A stretch of DNA of 64,000 nt from Spirometra erinaceieuropaei (GCA_902702965.1 CACRXP010000115.1:951647-1015646), one strand, 5' to 3'. Positions 24,208-36,443 are shown, counted from the stretch's first letter. Notes: generated by a model not told the origin, from the sequence alone. Numbers and translations are program-made.

Positions 24208-24500
24208 ATCCTGGCCCTAACGGAAAATCTATCCGTAACCCCAAAGGTAAGCGATATCATTGACGTAATTATAAACCCCACGCCAGCTCCAAGCTTAACA
24301 CCAAACCTAATCCACAAACCATCACTATTCCTTGACCTACCCTAAGCCTGAACTTTACTCTTATCAAACTCCTAACCCTAACCTTAACCCAACCCTAACT
24401 TCAAACTTAAAACTAAACGCAAACCTCACCGACAATCCAAAACCCAAATCTAAGTGGAACCATTAAACCTAACACAAATCCTAACCTTAAACTTAATTCA
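24208..24500 (-). repeat. Degenerate telomere-like array (CCCTAA on + strand), longest
   Basis: Irregular CCCTAA, CCTAACCTTAA and CCAAACC units extend over nearly 300 bases. The 92-codon frame beginning at 24,454 reads this simple sequence and is not a gene. Confidence 0.8.
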
Positions 24501-26409
24501 CAGGAGTATACTAACCCAAACCCTCAAACTATCCTTGTCTCTAGGCCGACGCACCAGGTCGCCCTTTTCCGTTTCGCCTTTGGATACTCTCCCACTTAAG
24601 ATTTCAAATTCCTCCATCAGTCCACTTTACTTGCAATGCCCACATTGCGTTAACATTCGGAATCGGGACTGCGTAACCGACCCTAACCGAAGTAAACTGC
24701 TTTCACATAGCGACGCAATAACACAGAAATAGTCGAGGACGCCACATTTTGCCCAGAGTGCAGGACAGGATTTGGAACATATGTTTTGGACATTTTTCAG
24801 TCAAGGGTTTAGGCTGACATTATGTCCTGGGGACAAAAGCCTCCGATTGTAAGTATTTTGCTCAATTTGTGGCGGTTTTCAAGCCATCTATCGTCCTATT
24901 TAGACCTATCCGTCAAATTAACTCTAAAAATGCTGCGTGCGCGTGTCAGTTTTGAAATGCTGTGCATATTAAAAAATGTAAAACTCGTGTGAAATCCAAC
25001 AGCTGGTAAGGTCAAACAAATTTTCACGGTTTTCACCCAACTAAAGAGGGAAATAGACGAAGTGCATTTTAAAAGTCGATTTTAATGGGTTTCACACCTA
25101 AAATAAAAGCACAAACAGGTCGACATTGAGTTTTGTTTTAATACTTTGCGTAAACTATTTCCAAATAGTTGCCTCATGTTACCTTTTATAACAACCGTTG
25201 TTCATTAATGATTAAGGTCCTTTAATTGTGTAAATACACGATTTCATCAATTAAGGTTTAACAAGCGCTTTCAAGAAGTTGCAGGTGCACTGAATATCGA
25301 ATGCAAATCAGAGAACGGACCCTGAGTTTGATGATAGCAATTTAGGCGGAGTCGTCGCAGACACTCATAGGTTACCGATTGCCCGTGAAAATTACTTCAT
25401 ACGGCAGAACGGATCATCTAAAACGTTGGAATATAGGCTGCGACAGAATACGAAAATGGCATTGTGCGCCTCTCATTTCCAAATTTAACCTTCTATCGGT
25501 TAATGTCGAGCTAACACTTAGTTATGCGTCATTTACAATGTTCTAAAATTGTGATGTTAGCCTCGAATAATTGCTAGATAAAGGACAATGCAAAAGCTGT
25601 GGAATCGGACTCTTGTGCGGTCAAAAATATTTAAGATGAATACTTGAAAGTGAACTAGACACGGATTTCAATTTCAACTATGTCATCATTTTTAAAAATG
25701 GTTCTGATGCAATTTTATTGCTTTAAATTTTTTTTCTGTGGGCTGCAACTCATGGCGCAGCATATAGACGGACTGTCAAAGTGCCACTTCCTATCCTGAC
25801 ATTTCTGCTCACTAAGACAGACCCTAGTGGATTCGGTCTCTCGAGACTAAGAATGTGATGTGTCCGTGCATATCTTGCTAACCGGAACAGACGGCGACGC
25901 AGCGAGAGTTGATGGGCTGCATTAGCAGTGGTGGAAAATCGTCCTGCCTTGGCAGCACACATGAGATGCAAGCGATTGACAGCTCGTAAATAAAATGTGG
26001 TCGAAATGACATTCGTTTATAGAAATTAATTACAGTAGAGTATTTTTCTAAAACGACAGTAGGACGTTTAGGATCTCGCAGATTTCTCAAATTGTGCCTT
26101 GTGAAATTAATTGTCCTATTATGTTAGAGAAAACTCATAGTTAAACGGATGCCGAATTTGTTCAAAGAGGAAGATAAGCTTGTTTCGTGTGGATAATATG
26201 AATCACGGACATACCCGTTCTAATCCATGTCTTCTACAGGAGGGCTGTCGTGATGTAATAATGTTAGCGTGGCACGTACCGGCAGCGAAAGCAGTAATTT
26301 TATTATTTTTGCAGAACTTTAACTTATTTTTTACCTTAGTTGGGAAAAAAATGACAAATTTCTTATGGTTCCGAGATTAGAACATATTACTCAATGTCCT
26401 ATCTTTTCA
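24501..26409. other. Unassigned sequence
   Basis: Short frames only (up to 92 codons), none recognisable. This is the left flank of the split PLE insertion. Confidence 0.35.
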
Positions 26410-28315
26410 GGGCGGGCTAGCTGGTAGTTTGTCCCTGGCCTCTCTGGGTAGGATGGGACTAGTGGAGAACAGTAAACGGCTGTCAGCCGCTGGAAAGACC
26501 TATGATAAAACTTGCGTGATGCATCTTTCTAAAAGTTTGCTTGGCTCGTTTCCTTTGAAATAGGACCCAGATGTAGAGCCTTTTATTTCTTGCAGTCAGT
26601 ATCTGGGGCTTTGGTGTTCTTTCAGCCATGTTCTTATCTATGAATTTATCAGGATACCCGTTTTGGCAAAAAGGCTTTCGATTATCTTAAGCTCTTTGTT
26701 AACGCTAATAGCTGATCGAATTATTATCATGCTTTCTCTCAAACAACGGACTATGTTACGTTTAACATTTACCGGTACAAACCTCCTAAAACGGGTGCAT
26801 TGTCCGGACCACGGTTTTGCACGATTGACTCTTCGTCGAATGCTGCCGTCAGGCATTCTACTAAGAAGCACATCCAGAAAGAATAGCGAACCGGACTATT
26901 CTTCTTTCAGAGTGAATGTGATTGTTGGGTGCGAATGATTGATACCAGTAGAATTGGGATGTCATTTTGTTTCGGTGAAATTGCGAATACATCTTTCACG
27001 ACCCAGCCATAATATCTCAGAACTTTGAGCTGGTGACGTAGGTGGAAAGATTCTGGCTTGCCTATGAATATATTCGTCAAAAGTCTGCCCAGAGGTGAGT
27101 CCATAACTACGCCGTCCGTCAGTCTATGTAGACTGCTATAAAACAGCAACTGCATGTTCAAGGTACACCTCAATAACAATTCCTTGGGGTCATTCACTGG
27201 CATTCTTATATCCTGTTGATTTCCGACAATGAAATCAAAGAGGCAGTTGACCGTTTCCATGAGCGGTGTGTTTGTAAAATGGGATGGGACATCTAACGAA
27301 AACATGAACATCTTGTTCAGATTGAGTTCTTTCACGTCGTTAGTAAATTCAAAGAATTCATGATACTTATGTGGCGTCAATATACACTGCAGAAGGCTTA
27401 AGTTTATCCGTTTGCCATTAAGTTATCGCATGGTTTGGCGAGTTTCCCATATAGAGGATTAAACACACCGGTGTGTCATCTTAGTGGATCTTTGGCAAGC
27501 CATATAACCGAGGTATATGCGTGCCGACGGTTCGGAAGCACTTTAAATTCGAGTTCGCTTATGCAACTATCCGGCTGAAGTCTTTTCAAACGGTCAAGTA
27601 ATTGTGCTTCAATTTCATCTGTACGATCCTTCTCCTCTTCTGACTTACTGAACATTTACTGATCAGACGGAATCGACAGTATTTTTGCAATATAATCTGC
27701 TCTGTCCATCAAAATAACGCTAGTCCCTTTATCTGACCTAGTTATGAGAACGTCTTTGTTCCGCTGAAGTTGCTTTAGATTCTCAAGCTGCGACTTCAAC
27801 AGCAATCCCCGATATTTCTGACGACTAACGTGGATATAAGAGTTTGTACGCCCTCTCTTGAAACTGGTTTAAAGTCGCGTGTTTGATTCTCGAATTTTTT
27901 TTTTAACTCAAGCCGGTTTGGTTTGTGGCAAGGTCAGCAAAACTTAGGACCCTAAGATAAGGCTTCTGACGATATTTTATCGGGGGATATGGACGAATTA
28001 TTGTGTGCATACCGACTTGGATCTTCAGGAATCGTAGAGTCTGTCCGCCTTTGCGAATACTCCGAAGAAAGGAAACCCTCTTAATTTCTACATGTTTTCT
28101 CGAAGTGAATTCCACATAATGCTCGAATTTATATCTTTCGTCTTCGTCTAGTTGACTGCTTGTTGACATAAATGGCGTCCTAGCTCTTCTAAATTTATTT
28201 GCGTGTTTCCTAGTTCATTTTCGGCGAACTTTCTCAAAGTATCATGGGAGCAATCGTGCAACTCCGTCGCATTACTCTCAATTAGACGTCTGGGTACTCG
28301 TTTCCCTCGAGGCAT
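26410..28315 (-). pseudogene. Penelope-like retroelement: N-terminus, reverse transcriptase and linker (inverted part)
   Basis: Reading from 28,315 down, a frame begins MPRGKRVPRRLIESN, shifts near 28,150 into DEDERYKFEHYVEF, and later shows SDKGTSVILMDRADY. The last is the DKG...V.M...DY signature found ahead of the PLE reverse transcriptase. The RT follows at 27,380-26,907: FSLDVPSHFTNTPL, then DGVVMDSPLGRLLTNIF. The catalytic box reads WVVKDVFAI instead of YVDD, so it is dead. Next come FFLDVLLSRMPDGS and the VKRNIVRCL stretch, and finally LPFKGN-like and RDKLPASPP linker residues ending near 26,410. The GIY-YIG endonuclease expected next is missing on this strand. Several frameshifts and stops make this a fossil. 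It belongs to a different PLE lineage from the 62.8-kb copy. Confidence 0.9.
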
Positions 28316-28320
28316 TCCCT

Positions 28321-28749
28321 AATAAACCTGGCTCGTGCTTTCGCCCCCGCATCCTATACGGAGAGGTCAAGGACAAACTATCAGCTCGGACCACCTCTAT
28401 ATGTATTTACTCACTCGTCTGCTCCTGTAGGGCAGAATATATTCGTCACACGAGCCGGCGTTTGTGTAGAAGAATAAAAGAACATCTTCCGGCATGGTTG
28501 GGGAAGGGTCACATAAGAAACATCAACAGCTAGATCCTCGCGCAAATAGTAGACAAAGACCACCATTTAGACGCCGGTGAGGCCTTCAGAGTGATTAACA
28601 GGGTCCCGTCAAGCTATTTAAAACTACTTAAGAAGCGCTTGCTGGCTACGGCAGAGGTGGCTGCAGTCATACTACACGGACAGAAGGACTTCATACAGGT
28701 CCCACAGTTGTCATGGCTCAAAGCCATCAAGCCAGCCACCAGCATATAA
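28321..28749 (+). pseudogene. Penelope-like retroelement: linker and GIY-YIG endonuclease (sense part)
   Basis: One frame runs from 28,321 to a stop at 28,747-28,749 with a single internal TAG at 28,531. It begins in the linker (EVKDKLSARTT) and enters a GIY-YIG fold: CIYSLVCSCRAEYI (GIY and YIG positions altered to CIY and YIR), HTSRRLCRRIKEHLPAWL with the conserved Arg and EH, then KRLLATAEVAAVIL and QLSWLK near the C-terminus. PLEs use this nuclease for target-primed insertion. It starts about five bases from the oppositely oriented start of the minus-strand part, and its first 50 bases repeat that part's last 50 with about one mismatch in four to five. This fits one element broken by inversion, or a PLE with an inverted terminal fragment. 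Confidence 0.88.
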
Positions 28750-28979
28750 TTATCCTCCTCGAGGACTCACATTCTCCCTGTCGCAGACTGGAATTTTGGC
28801 GTTTCACTTCCCCTCCTCTCTTCGAACCCGAGCTACGGCATAATTATCTGCATGCCCGTATCCATTGATTCATTACTTAAACAGCCATATGACTAGACAG
28901 GCCTGAACGGAATTTGTCGGAATCATACGCGTGCTCGCCAAATTTCGTTTAGTATTTCAAAAGCGAATTTTAAATTTCC
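28750..28979. other. PLE 3' flank, unassigned
   Basis: This probably contains the 3' untranslated region and target junction of the preceding PLE, but no poly-A, microsatellite end or target duplication could be recognised. Confidence 0.3.
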
Positions 28980-29330
28980 TTTCAAGTAAGAGATTTAAGG
29001 AAGACTTAAATATTCTACAAAATGAGTAAAATAGTAAATTGTTTACATATAAATTATATGAAAAATATCGGAGTTCTAAAGGGCACCGAAAATCAACGAG
29101 AAAAAGTCATACTTATAAATTATCATTTTTTCAGCATGTGCTCTATGAAGGCGACTGGAAAGAAATTCGCTCAAATTTGTTCTTAACGCAAATGAATCGT
29201 AATTGGATTATGTTGTAGGGTGACTAATATTACCTCTCTGCTTGAGTAATCTTTTCAAAAGAATAACGCATTTCAGAATGCCGGTTGACATTTCATGAGT
29301 TACCATATCTACTGTATACTTAAACAAACG
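28980..29330 (+). mobile_element. LT1 element, solo arm
   Basis: TATATGAAAAATATC, AAATCAACGAGAAA and CATTTTTTCAGC, then GGATTATGTTG and TTTCATGAGTTACC, align in order with the right arm of the copies at 41.2 and 45.9 kb. No left arm was found upstream, where the PLE ends. Confidence 0.65.
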
Positions 29331-29599
29331 TTTGCAACAGTAAAACCACACAGAATGTAGTGTTATCAGAAATTTTGGACTAATCGGGAATCTACTCATC
29401 GTCTTATTGGCCGTAGATTGCTGCAACGGTCGATTTCATCTCCCTACCTCTCTTCGTTTCTCAATGTCGCCTGAGACCATCCAGTGTTTGCTTCTGGGAT
29501 AAATATCTTGAGGACGTGGTTGCTGACCACGACTCGCCTCCATTTTGTGTACGATGATTTGGATCATTTTTTTCTTTGGTTCTTGAAAAACAGCCCTAA

Positions 29600-29730
29600 A
29601 TTCCTAATGACAATTTGGCGACCCTACTTAACTAATATTTTCGAATGGAAAACGTGTTTCAGAATTTCTAGTAACATTTCAGGGTTTAGCATATCTCCGG
29701 TAGGCACCAGATACAAATCTGGGCAATCTG
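29600..29730 (+). mobile_element. LT1 element, outer-arm fragment
   Basis: CCTACTTAACTAATATTTTCGAATGGAAAACGTGTTTCAGAATTTCTAGTAACATTTCA-like sequence matches the outer arm of LT1 (CTAACTAATCTTTTCGAA, CGAAAACGCATTTCGAAATT and TTGACATTTCATGAG in other copies). Confidence 0.55.
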
Positions 29731-30419
29731 ATTGGATGATAGGAAGATGGTTAGCCGTGTGACTGAAAATAAGTTTTTACCATAGCAAATAGGTCCTCGG
29801 ACACTAATTTGAATGCAGGTGAAATTAATTTTACTGACACGGTACTGTGATGTCTCTCTGCCAACACTGCTATTTCGAGCGCGCCGCTAGGACATAATTT
29901 GAGTTATTCCACTTTATTTTACCTAGCTGCCAAGTGTCATCTCGGTGTCTGAATAGCAGTGAGCACAAGGCTTCTTCGAGGGGTTAGCCATCTGACCCCG
30001 TCTGAGGTGGCATAATTCCTGTCCCTGTCTTCTGGTCAACGATAATTTCACGCAGGATAAGAAATGAAATAAATGTATGTGTGCGGAGGTATTTCTCTCC
30101 TATTGATTGCAGGATCTTACACGGGCGAAGCGGTGTTATCATGGAGATTATAACCAGTGAAGGTCTGACTGTAACCCCTGACTAAGTAGAATCCTTCATA
30201 CTAAAGACTCTCTTGCCTGACCAATCGCAATAAAGTCAATATTTCACTTTCTGCCGATATTTTTGCATACTTGTTGTGCAGGTTACGGTTGAAGGAAGTC
30301 ATGCTCAACCCTCGTTCCTCCGAAATCAACTCCCAAGAGCACAGCTAAAGGTATATGGCATCCAAAGGGCAGGTTTTGAATCTCCACATATTTCCTATCT
30401 GGCCCCTCAGGAGGATCTC
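29731..30419. other. Unassigned sequence
   Basis: No gene or repeat was recognised. Confidence 0.35.
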
Positions 30420-31150
30420 TTTTCATGAAAAAGATTGACGGAAATTTATTCTTAGGCGTCACAAAAGCATCTGCACTCGGATGATTTTGGTCAGCAATTT
30501 AAATGTATTTCTGCAGATGAAAATTCTATGGCGGAGTCTCTAGTCGGTTCACCACACTCGTAAAATGACCGTTCATAAAACGTCATGTGTCTGCATTTAC
30601 CAATGTGGCTTGTGAATTTAACGATTTTGCTGAGATCCACTGCTAAACGACATATAGTCTCCTCTTAATACCATAGAGAAATGTACGGTTTTCCGTACGC
30701 GGAAAATACATGGATTGTAGTTTGGAAACCCTGAATGCAAGTGTGACGACAAAGCGAGTTCAGAATAATTCGGGAATTGGGAAGCTTTCTGGAAATCGAA
30801 TAATAACCTTTGTTTGAGTATAAAATTGGAAGAATACGTAATTTTCTACCGAATGAGCGGGAAGATAATATATTTGTATTCGTGTTTTTTATGAAATATA
30901 ATTGGATTTTTAGAGGCATCGAACATCAGTGAGAATAATGCCTGTTTCTTAAGTAGTCACTTTCTGCAGAGCATAGTTTTTGTTGACAGTCCGAAAAAGT
31001 TCGTTCGAGAGTCCGCCCCCTAAAGTAACTGGATTATTATAGAAATATTCTGCAGGATGATTGTTTTTACAATTCTACCTAATTATTTCTTTCGAAACGA
31101 AAACTCATTTCGAAATTTCGGCTGAAACTGTGCATCAGTAATACCGAGTC
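30420..31150 (+). mobile_element. LT1 element, copy with core and right arm
   Basis: CGTTCATAAAACGTCATGTG, CCACTGCTAAACGACATATAGTC-like and GCGGAAAATACATGGATTGTAG in the core match 40.9-41.1 kb. The right arm (GAAATATAATTGG, ATGCCTG, AAGTAGTCACTTTCTGCAG, then CATTTCGAAATTTCGG) matches 41.2 and 45.9 kb. The left arm is weak or truncated. The 84-codon minus frame inside is not conserved in other copies. Confidence 0.7.
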
Positions 31151-31564
31151 ACAACTACCGAACGACTTTCCATGCAAACAGCAGAGGTAATAACTAATCC
31201 CTGTGTGCCCATCAAGTTGCGTCTCTCGGGTTTGCATACTGCTAACTGCCCGTTGATAGCGGTTGATCATTGCAAGGTCATTTTATATAGCTGATGTATT
31301 TCACAATAGCTTGCGGGCCGAGATTTTAAGCTTTTGTTTCAAAGAATTAGACCAGCGTTTTCGCATTAGTATTGTGGAAATAAAGATGTCAGCAGAGGTT
31401 CAACTGTAGACGGACTTGAATAAGTGTCACTTCGCGCATGTGTATGTGGTTTCTGTCGCAAGCAGTGTGGAAGAGGCGTAATTTATTCCTTAGAACTCTT
31501 CGACTTCCACAGATGAAGCACAATATTCAACTTGTGGGTTGCCATGACAGTTCCAGCTTTTGGT

Positions 31565-31645
31565 AGACGCGGTTGGGGACGCAAGAGTTTATTTAATTAG
31601 GATCTCTGGCTCAAACCCTAACTCATCATCAGGCATAGCAAATGA
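31565..31645 (-). ncRNA. Degenerate hammerhead-like motif, copy 1
   Basis: On the minus strand an intact CTGATGA box lies at 31,626-31,632 in CCTGATGATGAG. It is followed by GGTTTGAGCCAGAGATCC, which folds as stem II, and a decayed GAAAC position. The trailing CTAATTAAATAAACTCTTG corresponds to the tail after the GTC site in the copies at 36 and 38 kb. Cleavage is not expected. Confidence 0.4.
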
Positions 31646-32154
31646 CTAGTGGGGCGGACACACGAATGTTTTAGTACTTATAGGATTCAATCGTCATGCA
31701 ACCGTATACCTATCTCCTATGAGAGGTTCGAGTAAGAATAAGTCTTCCAACGGTTTTGCTTCCTTCTTTGCCGTAGCTGCTGAATCTGCCTTAGGGCAAT
31801 GCATGCTTTAGTGATCTTTGCAAGGCGGTGCCTGATTAATCCCGAAGGCAAGGGTTAAGTCTACCGAGAAAAATTATCCTCAAATTGTTGGCCTTTTCTA
31901 CATTTTCTGAGATCGACCATGCCTTATAGATGGAGTAGTTTTTTACTTGATTGAACTTTTATAGAGGCGTAGAGGAAGGCGCTTTATAGGTGACTACGTG
32001 TAGACAGAAGCAAATTAACACTTGTATTGTTTGTCTTTTTCTCAACATCGCACTGCGCCCTGGTCAATGTTACTGCGTCGGCAAAGAAGCCCAACCCGTC
32101 AGAAGATCCTTAGACGCCCGATTTGAAGACTCCTCATTAGACAAGAGGAAAGTG

Positions 32155-32222
32155 CCAAAGAATCATCGCGGTCCCATTATTCAATTTAGACGTTTCGCGA
32201 ACTGCTGTGCCATCTATGAATA
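32155..32222 (-). ncRNA. Degenerate hammerhead-like motif, copy 2
   Basis: On the minus strand GCAGTTCGCGAAACGTC carries an intact GAAAC-GTC, followed by a TAATGGGACCGCGATGATTC-type tail shared with the other copies. The CTGATGA box is eroded to ATAGATGG. A 77-codon plus frame overlapping it (31,990-32,223) is therefore probably not a gene. Confidence 0.45.
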
Positions 32223-33194
32223 AAGTGAGCCTCTCGAACGAAATCCCAAGCCTTTCTTGTGGTTAGCTGCTCAGTATTATTTTTCAAAGTTCAGCAGGAC
32301 TGCCAATGAGGCGACTATCTGATGACACGTTGGTTGCATTCGGTATCAAAATTTACCTAAAAAGAACTGTGAATATTGCAAAACAAGGGATAGCACGTGC
32401 GCTATAAAAGTAAACTTTCCAAATTCTTACTATGCTGAAATGCAGTTGGCGTAGGTTCAATTGTTATGAAAAAAATTGGCGGCCACTATAAACATATCGT
32501 TTTATCGGTAAATAAATCCTTCAAAATACTATCAGAAAAACCCACATGGAGCATGGGCAGACAGACAGCACACAATTAAACATGAAATACTCTCCCATAT
32601 TAACCAATTCGTACGGCTGCTGCAAATTCTGCATCTTGTCACAGCTCATTTAATCAGCTGGACTGCCGAGGATCTGGAAAAATGTGATTTTATCAAGAAT
32701 TTAGATTATGCGAAGAATACCAATGCTTTTTTGTGACACGTCTTTATCTGACATGCGAATGTTGTCAGCGAGTCCAGCGTCAAAGCTTCCATCTGGAGAA
32801 AAAGCTAGATAATGGTTATTTACGTTGTGTGCTAGTAGATACTCGCTTTGTTCTCTATCCTGAAGTCTAAGGAACTTCTTTATGTCCGTCTGAGTTGTAA
32901 AGTCCAATGATATTTTGTTAGCTTTTTTCGGATACCGTCGTTTTAGCGCAGACCTGAAAAGGGGTTAGGAAGTACTGAATGAACTTTTAGGCTGTAAACG
33001 CATTGTGAGTCGAGCGTCAATCGGGGACCAGACGACATGAGTTTGTTCGGAAAACTGACCGGCGAACAAACTATTCATTAAATCAAATATTGTCGGATGC
33101 AACTAATAGGGCAACGGACCCGTGGTTTACTCTTACTGTGTTACACTTGGTTTTTAATAACCACAGAACCCAGGTTAAAATTTAACGTTATCTA
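32223..33194. other. Unassigned sequence
   Basis: A 68-codon minus frame at 32,701-32,907 is unrecognised. Nothing else was seen. Confidence 0.35.
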
Positions 33195-34600
33195 TGATAG
33201 ATCGACAGTCGTTGTTGGCCGTGTCCACCGTGCGCTCCACAGCAAGATGAAACGGACACGTGACTTGAGTGTAGTTTTAGTTTATAGTGAAAGTTGAATT
33301 GCGTTGCGTCTACTGCATGTTTTACACACCCTCACACCCACCTGTGCCCGGTACCACAAAGGAGTCATGAGGAGCGGAGGCAATAGAGGGTGGCTGGCAC
33401 GGCCAAATCCGGACCCAGGCGTGTCACCACACCCCTGATCCACTACGTACACTGACCAGGATTTTTCACAGCCAGAAAAAAGGGGACGGCTCGGATTCTA
33501 ATTAAATGGAAGCGCCATAGATGTCGCACTAAGAAGGAGCCTTCGCAGCCTGTCTCTCGAGGCTGGGTCTGAAGGTCTCCACAGACTGATCCAGGGCAGT
33601 CGTCTCAGGCGGGCGAAAGGCCCCCTCTTGTTCGTAGTTTAAGGCGAGGCCTGGAGGTACATGAACCTGAAGACGGATGCCGAAAGCACGTTTGCCCAAA
33701 TTTGATCTGAAGAACTGAAAGCCGGTAGGCGTACGTTTTGATTATTCATAATCCAGTCAGTAAACTTGGGTCATCGTTTCCGACGATGTCCACCGTGTGC
33801 TCCAGGGCAGGGTTGGAGCAGGAGCATTAAATTGAGGGTGATTTCGTCTACAGTGATAGCGGCTTGCTCCTCGCCTTCCACAATCTCTGCTCCCTCACAC
33901 CCACTTGTGCCCGTACATTGACCAGGACTTTTAACAGACAAAAAGGGGACGTCTCGGATTCTAATTAATTGGAAGCGTCATAGAAGTCGTACTAAGACGT
34001 ACCCAGTTGAGCCGTCAGTGGACAGCCTTCAAAGCCGCAGCTTTAACTACAGCGTGATAGATTCAATACAATTATGTTCACGTTAAAATAGCACCGCGAA
34101 TGACCGACAGCTCGATCGTCGCTACCGACGATGTCGACCGTATGCTCCACACTAAGACGAAACAGGCGGGGTGACTTGCTCATAAATAAGTTTATGGTGA
34201 ACGTAGACTTTCGCTGCATCTACCGAACACTCTCCTCCTCATCCACCTAGACCCGATATCATGGCAGAGTCAAGAAGACCGCAGACAGAATGGGGCGCTG
34301 GTAGATCGCACGGTCGAGCCCGCTTGGCGCTCCACTTCACAGCAAATGACCACGACTTCACCAACAAAAAGGGTGGCTGACACAGCCGAAGTCGCACCTA
34401 GGCGGGACCTCACACCTGGCTCGGATCCCACAAAATAAGACTGCCACAAATACTAAATTGCAGTCTGACTGTTATATCACCAGTCGGATGCTCCACACAG
34501 ACACACAACGCTGGACCGACTGCGAGGTCCAAGTTCTCCGGTTAGTTGGCAATCTTCCAGGCCACGGCTTTTAGCGGGCCGTCATAATTTCAAGCGCATC
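33195..34600 (+). repeat. R3 repeat, tandem set of three units
   Basis: Units begin near 33,195, 33,770 and 34,110. All show the CCGACGATGTCCACCGT-type start, GCTCCA, a GACTTG and TTATAGTGA block and a CTCACACCCACCTGTGCCCG or CTCCTCCTCATCCACC block. The first two also share GACCAGGA.TTTT, AAAAAGGGGAC and CTCGGATTCTAATTAA. Unequal spacing (about 575 and 340 bases) indicates internal deletion. No coding frame is preserved across the units. Confidence 0.75.
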
Positions 34601-36064
34601 GGATTGTTTTTATTAAGGAAAACGTGCTGAGCCGTTGCGCATGACTAAGTGATAACATCTTATTAACTAGAAACAACCATAGTAATCCTTGTTTTTTGTC
34701 GGTACTTTTTTAATGGATGTCTGCTACAAGAAGTATTTTACCAACGCCAAAGAAAACGCGAAGCCAGTCTTTAAAATTCCACTATGAGGCGAAAGTAGAT
34801 AAGGCCTTTTTAAAATAGGTTTAACCCAAACGAAAGGGACGGGTTACGAAAAGGACATGTCGCGTACCTGGTTTCAGAAAGCATATAACAACATCCGTAG
34901 GGATCTTTGGCGACAAAGTTCAGCAAGTGAACTATTTCCAAAAAGACTTATAATTAAAACAATGTTTATTCGTAGAAGGCGGGTAAACCGAGAAAACTGC
35001 ACGGGCTACGAAATATCATTTTCCTTTATTATGCTGCAACGTAATGCATAATCATACCTTCTTTTGGCGATATCGGCAGATTTAAAGCGTGTGGTACGTA
35101 AGAACTCCACAGCCGTCACCTAAGCGAGAAATCTCAGTACACATCCGATAAATAACTGAGGCTACCAAGAAGTAAATAGTCAACAGCGACCTGATTGTGA
35201 ACTGCCGCTAAACAAACAAAAAAAGATACAACTAACATAATAAGGTATTTTTAAACAGCTAAATTCAGGGAAGGATATTCATGCTGAAGGTCTTTCAGTC
35301 AAAAAGACTATTAATGGTAATACTGTGGGGCTTTCATTTAATTACAATATTACTGGACCTGAAAAACACGCCCATTATTCAGTTGAAAGTAAACTACTGT
35401 TGCAGCTTAACCTGTTTCGCACTTATCTCAAAAGTGTGTTTGTTAAAAAATAAACCATTGCTTTAAATACGATGCTGACACGCGTAATTGCAATCGTAAA
35501 TAATCAGCAAAACCTACTAATTAACTGAGGAAATGAAGACAGCAGATTTCCTTTAATCAGTGGGTTTGCGGATACGACCCTCGGGGAATCATATGACTTC
35601 AGAGCGCCCAGGCAGTTAATTTCTTTGTACCATCTGGAAAAAATTGGTTTGAAGGCCTGCTGCACAGTTGGATAGAGATCAATCGTTAATACGCTATTTA
35701 AAGAATCTTTCGTTGAAATAGTAAAAACACTAACCCTTCTACTTGACAATCGGTTTTCCGTAAAATTAAAAAATACGGTGGGTGCATTTCGGCCATTCTA
35801 ATGCTCCGCATTCAATTTCACATCCTTTGCTTGACTGGTCTAGCAAAAAATATTGGAAAACGTTTGACGTTTGAAAACTGTGGCAGCAAAGAGAAAAACG
35901 GAAGAAACAACATAAAAAGGACTGACAGAGGGGATTTTTATTGGGAGTTCACGCCTGAAAGTGATTAGCGACACGCCGTTGGGAATTCCCCAGACTGATC
36001 TCCCCCACTCGCGTCCGTTGGGGCATATCCAGGCTAATTATCTGAAGTCAGGGAAAAATGCGAG
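34601..36064. other. Unassigned sequence
   Basis: Frames below 85 codons, none recognisable. Confidence 0.35.
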
Positions 36065-36168
36065 TCCTAGGAAGCAGTAGAGAAGAGGTGGACGCGATCG
36101 CATGAATTTGGGTTCTATTAGTCTGACGTGTCGGATTCATGCTCAAAACCATCATCGGGAACACCATA
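36065..36168 (-). ncRNA. Degenerate hammerhead-like motif, copy 3
   Basis: The minus strand reads CCGATGA, then GGTTTTGAGCATGAATCC (stem II with GG/CC and TT/AA pairs), then GACACGTC in place of GAAACGTC, then AGACTAATAGAACCC and GCGATCGCGTCC. It aligns along its whole length with the 38.2-kb copy. Stem II here uses G-C pairs where that copy uses A-T pairs. Confidence 0.5.
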
Positions 36169-36299
36169 AGGTACGAATAACTCGTGTACATGGGCTCGCA
36201 GATTTGCTAGGATGCAGTCACTATGCCACTGCATACCTATGAAATTTAGTGGCTCCTCATTCGTAAAATGCGGTTAGTTAGCGACACTTGATGGAAACA

Positions 36300-36440
36300 A
36301 TACTTTTGCGGTTGGGGTTATGGGCTAGGTTTTGGGGGTTCGAATTAGTTGTTAGGGTTGGGTGTTATGGTCGGTTAGGGCGAGGAGTTAGAGTTGGGGT
36401 TAGGAATAGATGGGAAGAGTTTTGGGTTATGAAAAAGTAT
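36300..36440 (+). repeat. Degenerate TTAGGG-like array
   Basis: Irregular GTTAGGGTTGGG, GGTTAGGGCGAGG and GGGGTTAGG units. The 67-codon frame over it reads simple sequence only. Confidence 0.8.
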
Positions 36441-36443
36441 AAA

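Noticed and set aside
24454..24732. 92-codon plus-strand frame rich in Leu, Thr and Ser
   Set aside because: It begins in the CCCTAA-like array. The composition reflects simple sequence.
31990..32223. 77-codon plus-strand open frame
   Set aside because: It overlaps a repeat with a hammerhead-like core on the minus strand, so its open state is better explained by chance within a repeat.
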